From NCBI GenBank assembly GCA_905198295.1, contig CAJKBW010000068.1, positions 1 through 16,751 on the forward strand: a DNA stretch of 16,751 nucleotides. The letters run 5' to 3'. Origin of the DNA: an uncultured Oscillospiraceae bacterium (GTDB lineage: Bacteria; Bacillota; Clostridia; Oscillospirales; Acutalibacteraceae). Positions 6,586 through 13,961 of the stretch are shown here, one piece after another; positions within the stretch are counted from its first letter, which is position 1, and each line of letters starts with the position of its first letter. A program made the position numbers and the translations under genes. The notes under the pieces were generated by a model. It did not search any database and had not been told where the DNA came from. It saw only the letters and a list, made by a program, of their open reading frames with translations.

Positions 6586-7299
6586 GTGGCGTTATATGCA
6601 ATTGCGGATACGCACCTGTCGCTCGGCACCGATAAGCCGATGGACGTTTTCCGCGGCTGGAAGGATTACGTGCCGCGCCTGGAGCAGAACTGGCGCGCGC
6701 TGGTGGCGCCGGAGGATACGGTGGTGATCGCCGGGGATATTTCCTGGGGCATGTCGCTCGAGCAGGCGGCGGCGGATTTTGCTTTTCTGCATGCGCTGCC
6801 GGGGAGAAAGCTGCTTCTCAAGGGCAACCACGACTACTGGTGGACCACGCGGAAAAAAATGGACGAATTTTTTGCCGCGAACGGCTGGGACAGCCTGCGG
6901 ATCGTCCACAACGATGCCGCTCCCGTGGAGGGCCGCGCCGCCGTATGCGGTACCCGCGGCTGGTTTTTTGACGCGGAAGAGGATGCGGATAAAAAAGTCG
7001 TGATGCGCGAGGCCGGACGCCTGCAGGCGTCCATTGACGCGGCCCGTGCCGCGGGCCTTCCGCCGATCGTGTTCCTGCACTATCCGCCGGTGTTCGCCGG
7101 GCAGGAGTGCGCCGAAATCCTCGAAGTGCTCCGGCGCAGCGGGATCCGCCGCTGCTATTACGGCCACGTGCACGGCCCGGGCATCCGCCGCGCCGTCTGC
7201 GGGGATTACGGGGGAATGGCGCTCCGGCTGATTTCTGCCGATGCGCTGGGGTTTATGCCGCTTCATGTGCCGTACGATGTGCCGCAGGCGCAGGAATAA
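6586..7299 (+). CDS. calcineurin-like metallophosphoesterase
   Basis: A 237-residue protein of the metallophosphoesterase superfamily with all core motifs: DTH (Asp8, His10), GD (Asp51) in IAGDIS, GNHD at 80-83, the motif IV histidine His165 in FLHYPP, and GHVHG at 193-197. It resembles the predicted phosphohydrolases of the COG1768 type; the substrate is unknown. The GTG at 6586 is preferred because AGGAG (6574-6578) lies 7 nt upstream. The ATG at 6580 is only 1 nt from that site and would add just two residues. It is transcribed divergently from the DUF1540 gene and lies before tig with its own promoter region in between. Confidence 0.9.
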   Translation: MALYAIADTHLSLGTDKPMDVFRGWKDYVPRLEQNWRALVAPEDTVVIAGDISWGMSLEQAAADFAFLHALPGRKLLLKGNHDYWWTTRKKMDEFFAANGWDSLRIVHNDAAPVEGRAAVCGTRGWFFDAEEDADKKVVMREAGRLQASIDAARAAGLPPIVFLHYPPVFAGQECAEILEVLRRSGIRRCYYGHVHGPGIRRAVCGDYGGMALRLISADALGFMPLHVPYDVPQAQE

Positions 7300-7352
7300 C
7301 GATAAATTTCGGAGATTTTTTTGAAAAAGCTATGGCGTTCCCGATAAGGATA

Positions 7353-7361
7353 TGCTATACT
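7353..7361 (+). promoter_or_regulatory. extended -10 promoter for tig
   Basis: TGCTATACT gives a -10 hexamer TATACT (7356-7361) with a TG extension at 7353-7354. A TTGAAA at 7321-7326 is 29 nt away, too far to be its -35. The expected transcript starts near 7368, leaving a leader of about 118 nt before tig. Confidence 0.45.
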
Positions 7362-7394
7362 AATGCGTACTGCATGATGGGACATATCTGTTCG

Positions 7395-7459
7395 GCCGGC
7401 TTTGGCCGGCGGCGGATGGTTGTATCATAACCCTTTATTTACAGGCCGGGCGCTGCCCG
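7395..7459 (+). other. two hairpins in the tig leader
   Basis: GCCGGC (7395-7400) pairs with GCCGGC (7405-7410) around a TTTG loop. CGGGC (7447-7451) pairs with GCCCG (7455-7459) around a 3-nt loop, ending 12 nt before the GGGAGGAAG ribosome site. They may tune mRNA stability or translation; nothing marks them as a known riboswitch. Confidence 0.35.
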
Positions 7460-7485
7460 CGCAAAAGTATGGGAGGAAGTCAAAC

Positions 7486-8766
7486 ATGAGTCTGAAAACC
7501 GCTGTCAAAAAGGAAAACAACCGTGTTGAGCTGGAAATCGAGGTGGAGGCTCCGGCGTTTGAGCAGGCCGTCGAGCGCGCCTACAAAAAGAACATAAAGC
7601 GCATGAACGTCCCCGGTTTCCGCAAGGGCAAGGCGCCCCGCCGCGTGGTCGAAAAGATCTACGGCACCGGCGTGTTCTATGAGGATGCCGTCAACGACGT
7701 TTATCCGCAGGCGCTCGAGGAGGCCATCGAGGCTTCCGGCTATGAATATGTCGAGGACAAGATCGATTTCGACGTCACCTCGGTCGGTGCGGAGGGCCTG
7801 AACTTCAAGGCGACCATCACCGTCAAGCCGGAAGTGACCGTGGAGAAATACAAGGGCTTCAAGGCCAGCAAAAAGGTTGAGCCGGTGACCGACGAAGACG
7901 TCGCCGCCGAACTCGGCAAGCTGCAGGAGCGCAACAGCCGCCTGGTGCCGGTGGAGGGCCGCGCCGCCAAAGAAGGGGACACCGTTACCTTTGATTTCGA
8001 CGGGTATGTCGACGGCGAAGCGTTTGACGGCGGCAAGGCGGAGAACTACACCCTGACCCTCGGCTCCCATCAGTTTATCCCGGGCTTTGAGGAGCAGATC
8101 GAAGGCAAGTCGGCGGACGAGGAATTTGATGTCGAGGTCACCTTCCCGGAGGATTATCACGCCGAGAACCTGGCTGGCAAGCCCGCCACCTTCAAGTGCA
8201 AGCTGCACGAGATCAAGGAGAAGGAGCTGCCGGAGCTTAACGACGATCTGGCCAAGGACGCCAGCGAGTTCGACACGCTGGAGGAGCTGAAAGCCGATCT
8301 GAAGGCCAAACTCGAGCATCAGCGCGAGCATGCGGCTGAGGATGCGTTTGAGACGCAGCTGCTCGATCAGCTGGCCGACGCGCTCAAGGCGGATATCCCG
8401 GAAGCCATGTTTGAAAACCGCGTCAACGAAAGCGTGCGCGAGTTCGATTACCGTCTGCAGGGACAGGGCCTGAATCTGCAGACCTACCTGCAGTATACCG
8501 GCATGGATATGGACGCGTTCCGCAAGGGCTTCCGTGAGCAGGCGGAAAAGCAGGTCAAAATCCGTCTGGCGCTCGAGCAGATCGTCAAGGAGGAGAACCT
8601 CTCCGCGACCGAGGAAGATCTGGAGGCGGAGTACAAGAAGTACGCCGAACAGTATAAGATGGAAGTCGATCAGGTCAAGGCCGCGATCCCGCAGAAGGAT
8701 CTGGCCCGCGATCTGGCGGTGGGCAAAGCGATGGAGCTTGTCAAAGAGAACGCTGCCATCGATTGA
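7486..8766 (+). CDS. tig: trigger factor, ribosome-bound chaperone
   Basis: A 426-residue trigger factor that binds the ribosome exit tunnel and helps nascent chains fold. The N-terminal ribosome-binding domain carries the signature GFRKGK at 44-49. The FKBP-type prolyl isomerase domain spans about residues 160-245 (FDFDGYVDGEAFDGG, then the IPGFEEQIEG segment). A long helical, charged C-terminal chaperone domain follows. The start has a strong GGGAGGAAG site (7471-7479). It opens the tig-clpP-clpX-lon-engB block. Oddity: the last four codons and stop (A-I-D-stop region, from 8754) lie inside the left inverted repeat of the element at 8754-9114, so that element may have supplied the C-terminus. 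Confidence 0.96.
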   Translation: MSLKTAVKKENNRVELEIEVEAPAFEQAVERAYKKNIKRMNVPGFRKGKAPRRVVEKIYGTGVFYEDAVNDVYPQALEEAIEASGYEYVEDKIDFDVTSVGAEGLNFKATITVKPEVTVEKYKGFKASKKVEPVTDEDVAAELGKLQERNSRLVPVEGRAAKEGDTVTFDFDGYVDGEAFDGGKAENYTLTLGSHQFIPGFEEQIEGKSADEEFDVEVTFPEDYHAENLAGKPATFKCKLHEIKEKELPELNDDLAKDASEFDTLEELKADLKAKLEHQREHAAEDAFETQLLDQLADALKADIPEAMFENRVNESVREFDYRLQGQGLNLQTYLQYTGMDMDAFRKGFREQAEKQVKIRLALEQIVKEENLSATEEDLEAEYKKYAEQYKMEVDQVKAAIPQKDLARDLAVGKAMELVKENAAID

Positions 8767-9114
8767 CAAAGGGAATTACGCCGGATGGCGGTCAAAAGTC
8801 CCGCTGCCGTCGTTCTCGGATTCGGCGGGCGTCAGCCCGCCTGCATCCTGTGGCCTTGTCAGCAGGACTTCTGCTCCGTCATCCGGTCTTTCAGAGTTTT
8901 TCGAGCGGGAAAAGGGAAGCGGACAGGGCGAACGGGGCAAGCGGAATACGCTAAAGCCCGTCCCGGCAGGTTTGCCTGACCGGCCGCGATGTTTTGACGC
9001 AGACGAAACCCACCGGGTCTTGCGAAGCGGATTCGTTCACCCGGCAGCGAGGACGGCGCTGTCAGCGCCTGTTTTACCTCGAAAAACCGCAAGTCCCTTT
9101 GTTAACCGATGGCA
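8754..9114. mobile_element. 361-bp element with 27-bp imperfect terminal inverted repeats (MITE-like)
   Basis: The left end 8754-8780 and the reverse complement of 9088-9114 match at 23 of 27 positions, with an unbroken core ACAAAGGGA (8766-8774; TCCCTTTGT at 9094-9102) and an outer TGCCATCG / CGATGGCA. The interior has no convincing gene but holds several hairpins: GGCGGGC(8824-8830)-GTCA-GCCCGCC(8835-8841), CCGGCAGG(8963-8970) with CCTGaCCGG(8975-8983), and GGCGCT(9055-9060) with AGCGCC(9064-9069). It fills most of the only large gap in this gene block. No clear target duplication is visible at the edges. It could also be a long-range paired RNA rather than a transposable repeat. Confidence 0.5.
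9055..9075 (+). terminator. probable intrinsic terminator after tig
   Basis: GGCGCT (9055-9060) and AGCGCC (9064-9069) form a 6-bp stem with a GTC loop, followed by TGTTTT (9070-9075), a short U-tract. It lies within the inverted-repeat element and would separate tig transcription from clpP. Confidence 0.5.
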
Positions 9115-9295
9115 AAATCGACGACTAAAACCTTTCAGGCCGGGCAATACTCCTGTAGTGCCCGGCCGGGGTCTATTCCCGCGGACCGTTCCGGAACGCT
9201 GCCGTGCGGCTTTTCGCCGCCGGCAGATAGGACCGGCTGTGGTGAAAAAGGCCGCCGAAGGTGCATTTCCCTGTGAGAAAAGGAGGAAAAGCCAT
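9115..9295 (+). promoter_or_regulatory. clpP leader with two strong hairpins
   Basis: GGCCGGGCA (9138-9146) pairs perfectly with TGCCCGGCC (9159-9167). The loop can add a TAC/GTA stem closed by TCCT. A second hairpin is TGCCG-t-GCGGC (9200-9210) with GCCGC-CGGCA (9216-9225) and loop TTTTC. A 12-bp palindrome, CGTTCCGGAACG, lies at 9188-9199. No full CtsR operator or CIRCE element was found, and no confident promoter. The clpP ribosome site AAAAGGAGG follows at 9279-9286. Confidence 0.4.
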
Positions 9296-9889
9296 ATGGA
9301 ACGCATGAGCAGTCTCGTGCCTTATGTCGTGGAGCAGACCAGCCGCGGCGAACGCAGCTACGACATTTTTTCCCGTTTGCTCAACGACCGCATTATCGTC
9401 CTGTCCGATGAGGTCAACGATGCCACGGCTTCGCTGGTTGTCGCGCAGCTGCTGTATCTCGAGGGACAGGATCCCGACAAGGATATTCATCTGTATATCA
9501 ACAGCCCCGGCGGTTCCATTTCCGCCGGCATGGCGATTTACGATACGATGCAGTTTGTCAAGTGCGATGTTTCCACCATCTGCATCGGCATGGCGGCCAG
9601 CATGGGCGCTTTCCTGCTGGCGGCGGGTGCAAAGGGCAAGCGCCTTACACTGCCCAACAGCGAAATCATGATCCATCAGCCGCTCGGCGGCGCGCAGGGG
9701 CAGGCCAGCGACATCAAGATTCAGGCGGATCACATCCTCTTCATCCGCAGCCGCATGAACCGCCTGCTCTCCGAAATGACCGGCCAGCCGCTGGAAGTGG
9801 TGGAAAAGGACACCGACCGCGACAACTGGCTGACGGCGGACGCCGCGGTGGCTTACGGTCTGGTGGATAAGGTGATCACCCATCATTGA
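9296..9889 (+). CDS. clpP: ATP-dependent Clp protease proteolytic subunit
   Basis: A 197-residue ClpP, the serine protease that forms a two-ring barrel and degrades proteins fed by ClpX or other Clp ATPases. The catalytic triad is Ser102 in AASMGAF, His127 in MIHQPLGG and Asp176 in DTDRDN, with spacing (25 and 49 residues) matching known ClpPs. The handle segment and GGSISAGMAIYD strand are normal. The start has a strong AAAAGGAGG site 9 nt upstream. clpX follows after 50 nt and is presumably cotranscribed. Confidence 0.97.
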   Translation: MERMSSLVPYVVEQTSRGERSYDIFSRLLNDRIIVLSDEVNDATASLVVAQLLYLEGQDPDKDIHLYINSPGGSISAGMAIYDTMQFVKCDVSTICIGMAASMGAFLLAAGAKGKRLTLPNSEIMIHQPLGGAQGQASDIKIQADHILFIRSRMNRLLSEMTGQPLEVVEKDTDRDNWLTADAAVAYGLVDKVITHH

Positions 9890-9939
9890 CGGTGTGAACT
9901 GTCTCCCGGAATTTATTGAGGAAAGGCTTGGGCCTGAAC

Positions 9940-11244
9940 ATGCCGAAGAACGAAGAAAACAAGATAATCAGCTGCTCCTTCTGCGGCAAGACGGAGACGG
10001 AGGTTTCCCGGATGATTGCCGGTCCCGGCGTCTACATCTGCAATGAATGCGTGGAGCTCTGCGAAACCATTCTGGAGGAGGGCGCCGCGGCCTCGCGGCA
10101 CCGTTCGCCGGCGGAGCCGCCTCCCGTGCTGCCGAAGCCCAAGGAGATCAAGGCCGGGCTCGATGAATACGTCATCGGGCAGGAGGAGGCCAAAATTGCG
10201 CTGTCGGTGGCGGTGTACAACCATTATAAGCGCATCTATTACGGCAGCGCGTCGGACACCGTGCTCAGCAAGAGCAACGTGCTGCTGGTGGGGCCGACCG
10301 GCGTCGGAAAAACCGCGCTCGCGCAGACGCTGGCCAACATTCTGGATGTGCCGTTTGCCATCACCGACGCGACGACGCTGACCGAAGCCGGCTATGTGGG
10401 CGAGGACGTCGAAAATATCCTCCTGCGCCTGATTCAGGCGGCGGATTACGATGTGGAGCGCGCCGAGCGCGGGATCATCTATGTCGATGAGATCGACAAG
10501 ATCGCCCGCCGCAGCGAGAATCCCTCGATTACCCGCGATGTCAGCGGCGAGGGCGTGCAGCAGGCATTGCTGAAAATTCTCGAGGGCACCGTGTCCAACG
10601 TGCCGCCGAGCGGAGGCCGCAAGCATCCGCAGCAGGAATTCATCCAGATCGATACCACCAACATCCTGTTCATTCTGGGCGGCGCCTTCGACGGGGTGGA
10701 AAAGACCATCGAGCGCCGGGTTTCCTCCGGTGCGCTGGGCTTCGGCAACGAAGTCAAGTCGAAGAAGGATCTCGAGCGCAGCAAGCTGCTCAAGCAGCTG
10801 GTGCCGCAGGACCTGATCAAATTCGGCCTGATCCCGGAGCTGGTCGGCCGCATGCCGGTGGTGACCACGCTGGATACGCTGGATGCCGACGCGCTCGTCC
10901 GCATCCTGAGCGAGCCGAAAAACGCGCTGGTCAAGCAGTACCAGCAGCTGTTCAGTCTCGATAACGTCGAGCTGGAATTTGCGCCGGACGCGCTTCGCGC
11001 GGTGGCGGAAAAAACACTGGAACTCAATACCGGCGCGCGCGGTCTGCGCGCGGTGATGGAGGGTCTGCTGACCGGACTGATGTTCGAGGTGCCCTCTGAT
11101 CACACCATTGCCAAAATCACCATCACAAAGGCGTGCGTGGAAGGCAAGGGCAAGCCGGAACTGGCGGTGGATCCGGAGCGCAGGCCCAATAAGCTCAAGC
11201 CGCCGGCAAAGCCGCGGAATACCCGCCGCAAGGTGACCGCCTGA
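9940..11244 (+). CDS. clpX: ATP-dependent Clp protease ATP-binding subunit ClpX
   Basis: A 434-residue AAA+ unfoldase that recognises substrates and threads them into ClpP. The N-terminal zinc domain has Cys12, Cys15, Cys34 and Cys37. Walker A GPTGVGKT is at 118-125, pore loop GYVG at 151-154, Walker B YVDEID at 181-186, the RKH loop at 227-229, and the ClpP-binding loop reads LGF at 266-268, the Gram-positive form. The sensor 2 region GARGLR is near the C-terminus. ATG 9940 is chosen; the GAGGAAAGG site (9918-9926) is 13 nt upstream, slightly far. In-frame TTG (9916, 9928) and CTG (9934) codons are possible alternatives that add only a few residues. Confidence 0.96.
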   Translation: MPKNEENKIISCSFCGKTETEVSRMIAGPGVYICNECVELCETILEEGAAASRHRSPAEPPPVLPKPKEIKAGLDEYVIGQEEAKIALSVAVYNHYKRIYYGSASDTVLSKSNVLLVGPTGVGKTALAQTLANILDVPFAITDATTLTEAGYVGEDVENILLRLIQAADYDVERAERGIIYVDEIDKIARRSENPSITRDVSGEGVQQALLKILEGTVSNVPPSGGRKHPQQEFIQIDTTNILFILGGAFDGVEKTIERRVSSGALGFGNEVKSKKDLERSKLLKQLVPQDLIKFGLIPELVGRMPVVTTLDTLDADALVRILSEPKNALVKQYQQLFSLDNVELEFAPDALRAVAEKTLELNTGARGLRAVMEGLLTGLMFEVPSDHTIAKITITKACVEGKGKPELAVDPERRPNKLKPPAKPRNTRRKVTA

Positions 11245-11366
11245 GGACGGCTGTACGCTGGATGTAAAATCCGGATATAAAAATCCGGATGTAAAATGCA
11301 GGCGATAAGGTCAGATGTCGGATGCCCCGATGATGCGGCATCAGCCGTCCGGCCTTTTTGCTTTTT
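11245..11366 (+). terminator. terminator region after clpX with long-range stem
   Basis: GGACGGCTG (11245-11253), starting right after the clpX stop, pairs perfectly with CAGCCGTCC (11342-11350). This is followed after 4 nt by T5 and then by another T5 (11354-11366). Inside, GATGCC (11321-11326) pairs with GGCATC (11337-11342). The combination of stem and T-tracts suggests termination of the clp transcript, though the 88-nt loop is unusual. Confidence 0.45.
11260..11299. repeat. three tandem 13-14-bp units downstream of clpX
   Basis: The units are GGATGTAAAATCC (11260-11272), GGATATAAAAATCC (11273-11286) and GGATGTAAAATGC (11287-11299), directly abutting. Units 1 and 2 are each self-complementary (GGAT with ATCC), so neighbouring units can form alternative small hairpins. 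The A-rich composition stands out from the GC-rich surroundings. Confidence 0.75.
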
Positions 11367-11395
11367 ATTCAAGGCCTGCCGTTTATCGGCAGAGA

Positions 11396-11481
11396 ACGGG
11401 TTCTGCTGCCGGGTTTCGGGCGGTTTCCGGACCGTCCCCCGGCGGGCCGGTCCGGAAGATGCCGGCCCCGCCGGAACCCGT
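11396..11481 (+). promoter_or_regulatory. branched structured leader of lon
   Basis: A closing stem, ACGGGTT (11396-11402) with AACCCGT (11475-11481), encloses a perfect 10-bp hairpin, TTCCGGACCG (11425-11434) with CGGTCCGGAA (11448-11457), and a 5-bp hairpin, CCGGC (11462-11466) with GCCGG (11470-11474). A separate hairpin TGCCG-TTTAT-CGGCA precedes it (11377-11391). This resembles a multi-branch RNA fold ending 22 nt before the lon ribosome site; no known riboswitch class was recognised. Confidence 0.4.
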
Positions 11482-11521
11482 GTCATCCCTCCTTCCGCTG
11501 CAGAAAGGAATGGTTATCACC

Positions 11522-13933
11522 ATGAGTATACAAAAACGTGTGGCCAGAAAAAAGACGCTGCCGCTGCTGGCGCTGCGCGGCCTGGTCATTTTTCCCGGCA
11601 TGCTGCTGCATTTTGACGTCGGCCGCCGCAAATCCGTTGAGGCGCTCAACGACGCGATGAACGCGGACCAGCTGATTTATCTGGTGACGCAGAAGGATAT
11701 CACCAGCGACGACCCGCCGATGGAAGCGCTGTACGCGGTCGGCGTGGTGGCCAAGGTGCGCCAGGTGCTCAAGCTGCCCGGCGACAACCTGCGGATCCTG
11801 GTGGAAGGGCTGTACCGGGCGCGCCATGAGACGGCGGTCGAAGCGCAGCCGTATTTCCGGGTGGTTACGCGGGAATGCCTGGAGCGGCGGATTACCGACG
11901 CGCTTCAGGAGCAGGCGCTCATGCGCGAGTGCTGTACATATTTTGAAACCTACGCCGCGCTGTCCCCGAAGCTGGCGCCGGATGTGCCGGTGGGCATAAA
12001 GGGCGCCGAGGATGCGGGACGGCTGGCCGATTATATCGCCTCCAACCTGCCGCTGGCGGTGGAGGAAAAGCAGCGCATCCTCTCCGCGACGGCGGTTGCC
12101 CGGCGCATGGAGGAGATGCTGGTCATCCTTACCCGGGAGACGGCGATCCTGCGGCTGGAGCAGGGCATCCAGAACCAGGTGCGCGAGCGGATGGATCAGA
12201 ACCAGCGGGATTACTACCTGCGCGAGCAGATGCGGGTGATCGCGGACGAGCTGGGCGAGGGGGAGAATCCGCTGGAGGAAGCGGATGTCTGCCGGAAAAA
12301 GGTCCTCGCGCTGACGCTGCCGCAGGACACGCAGGATAAGCTGCTCAAGGAGTGCGATAAGCTGGCCAAGATGCCGGCCGGTTCGCACGAGGGCACGGTG
12401 GTGCGCACCTATCTCGATACCGTGCTGGCGCTGCCGTGGAATACCGAAACCAAAGACAACCTCGCGCTGGATGCGGCCCGCCGGGTGCTGGACCGCGACC
12501 ACTATGGGATGGATAAGGTGAAAGACCGCATTCTGGAGACGCTGGCGGTGCGCAAGCTGGCGCCGGATATGCCGGGACAGGTGCTGTGCCTGGTGGGACC
12601 GCCCGGCGTGGGCAAGACCTCCATCGCCCGTTCCATCGCCGCGGCGATGGGCCGTAAATATGTCCGCGTGTCGCTCGGCGGCATGCGGGATGAGGCGGAT
12701 ATCCGGGGGCACCGCAAGACCTATATCGGCGCGATGCCGGGCCGCATCATGGCCGCGGTCAAACAGGCCGGCAGCCGCAATCCGCTGGTGCTGCTCGATG
12801 AGATCGACAAAATGGGACACGATTTCCGCGGCGATCCGGCGTCGGCGATGCTCGAGGTGCTCGACGGGGAACAGAACAACACCTTTACCGATCATTATAT
12901 CGAGGTGCCGTTCGATCTGTCGAAGGTGCTGTTTGTCACGACGGCGAATGAGCTGGAGCCGATTCCGGCGCCGCTGCGCGACCGGATGGATATCATCGAA
13001 TTGCCCAGCTATACGGCGGAGGAAAAATTCCACATCGCGAAGGAACATCTGTGGCGCAAGCAGGTAAAGCGCAACGGCCTTACCCTGCGGCAGGTGCGTA
13101 TGCCGGACGATACCCTCCGCCGGCTGATCGAAGGCTATACCAAGGAAGCCGGTGTGCGTTCGCTCGAGCGCTGCATCGCGCAAATCCTGCGCAAATGCGC
13201 CCGGGCGATTGCCGCCGGAGAGGCGAAGAGCCTCACTGTCCGCGATCTGGAGGCGTATCTCGGGCCGGTAAAATTCAAGCCGGACGACGAGGCGCTGCGG
13301 GATCAGGTGGGCATGGCCACCGGCCTTGCCTGGACGGCGGTCGGCGGCGAAACGCTGCCGGTGGAGGTGGCGGTGCTCGAGGGCAGCGGGAAAATCGAGC
13401 TGACCGGCTCGCTCGGCGATGTGATGAAGGAATCGGCCCGCACCGCGATCAGCTATGTGCGCTCCCGGGTGCGCCAGCTGCCGATTGAGGCGGATTTTTA
13501 CAAAACGAAGGATATTCATATCCATGTGCCGGAGGGGGCCGTGCCGAAGGACGGGCCGTCGGCCGGCGTCACCATGACCACCGCGCTCATCTCGGCGCTG
13601 ACCGGTATTCCGGTGCGAGGGGATGTGGCGATGACCGGGGAAATCTCGCTGCGTGGCCGGGTGCTGCCGATCGGGGGGCTCCGGGAGAAGACGATGGCCG
13701 CTTACTGCCGGCATATCCGCACCGTGATCATCCCGGCGGGCAACGCGTCCGATCTGGCGGAGATCGACCAGACGGTGCGCGCGCATGTGCAGTTTGTCAC
13801 CGCCGAGCATCTCGATACGGTGATCCGCACCGCGCTGGTGACCGATCCGCTGGCGGCGCCGGCGGGGGACGCCGCCGACAGCCGGCCGCTGCCGGTGACG
13901 GCGCGGGATGTTCAGCCGGCGGTGCCCCAGTGA
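11522..13933 (+). CDS. lon: ATP-dependent protease Lon (LonA type)
   Basis: An 803-residue Lon protease that degrades misfolded and regulatory proteins in the cytoplasm. The order is N-terminal substrate domain (LPLLALRGLVIFPG near 13-26), AAA+ module with Walker A GPPGVGKT at 359-366 and Walker B LVLLDEID at 422-429, then the protease domain with the Ser-Lys dyad Ser680 in DGPSAG and Lys723 in GGLREK. The first lysine of the usual GGLKEK is Arg here, but the catalytic one is kept. The start is ATG 11522, with AAAGGA (11504-11509) 12 nt upstream. An in-frame ATG at 11510 abuts that site. The open frame upstream to 11315 is leader. The C-terminal tail is Ala/Asp/Pro-rich and not conserved. engB follows after 28 nt. 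Confidence 0.96.
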   Translation: MSIQKRVARKKTLPLLALRGLVIFPGMLLHFDVGRRKSVEALNDAMNADQLIYLVTQKDITSDDPPMEALYAVGVVAKVRQVLKLPGDNLRILVEGLYRARHETAVEAQPYFRVVTRECLERRITDALQEQALMRECCTYFETYAALSPKLAPDVPVGIKGAEDAGRLADYIASNLPLAVEEKQRILSATAVARRMEEMLVILTRETAILRLEQGIQNQVRERMDQNQRDYYLREQMRVIADELGEGENPLEEADVCRKKVLALTLPQDTQDKLLKECDKLAKMPAGSHEGTVVRTYLDTVLALPWNTETKDNLALDAARRVLDRDHYGMDKVKDRILETLAVRKLAPDMPGQVLCLVGPPGVGKTSIARSIAAAMGRKYVRVSLGGMRDEADIRGHRKTYIGAMPGRIMAAVKQAGSRNPLVLLDEIDKMGHDFRGDPASAMLEVLDGEQNNTFTDHYIEVPFDLSKVLFVTTANELEPIPAPLRDRMDIIELPSYTAEEKFHIAKEHLWRKQVKRNGLTLRQVRMPDDTLRRLIEGYTKEAGVRSLERCIAQILRKCARAIAAGEAKSLTVRDLEAYLGPVKFKPDDEALRDQVGMATGLAWTAVGGETLPVEVAVLEGSGKIELTGSLGDVMKESARTAISYVRSRVRQLPIEADFYKTKDIHIHVPEGAVPKDGPSAGVTMTTALISALTGIPVRGDVAMTGEISLRGRVLPIGGLREKTMAAYCRHIRTVIIPAGNASDLAEIDQTVRAHVQFVTAEHLDTVIRTALVTDPLAAPAGDAADSRPLPVTARDVQPAVPQ

Positions 13934-13961
13934 AGCGGCAGGAGAAAGGACGAATGAGGCG

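Noticed and set aside
7321..7361. TTGAAA (7321) as the -35 of the tig promoter
   Set aside because: The spacing to TATACT is 29 nt, far beyond the usual 16-19, so only the extended -10 was kept.
8786..8793. CtsR operator half-site (GGTCAAAA) upstream of clpP
   Set aside because: Only one half-site is present. The tandem heptad expected for CtsR is missing, and it lies about 500 bp from clpP.
8763..9092. Small open frames of 60-77 codons on both strands inside the tig-clpP gap
   Set aside because: They lack convincing ribosome sites, overlap hairpins and the inverted-repeat element, and show no known domain. They may recur as spurious calls if the element is repeated.
8754..9114. tmRNA or another long housekeeping RNA
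   Set aside because: The length and paired ends prompted the idea, but there is no tRNA-like T-loop (GGTTCGA-type), no CCA end and no tag reading frame, and no SRP RNA core.
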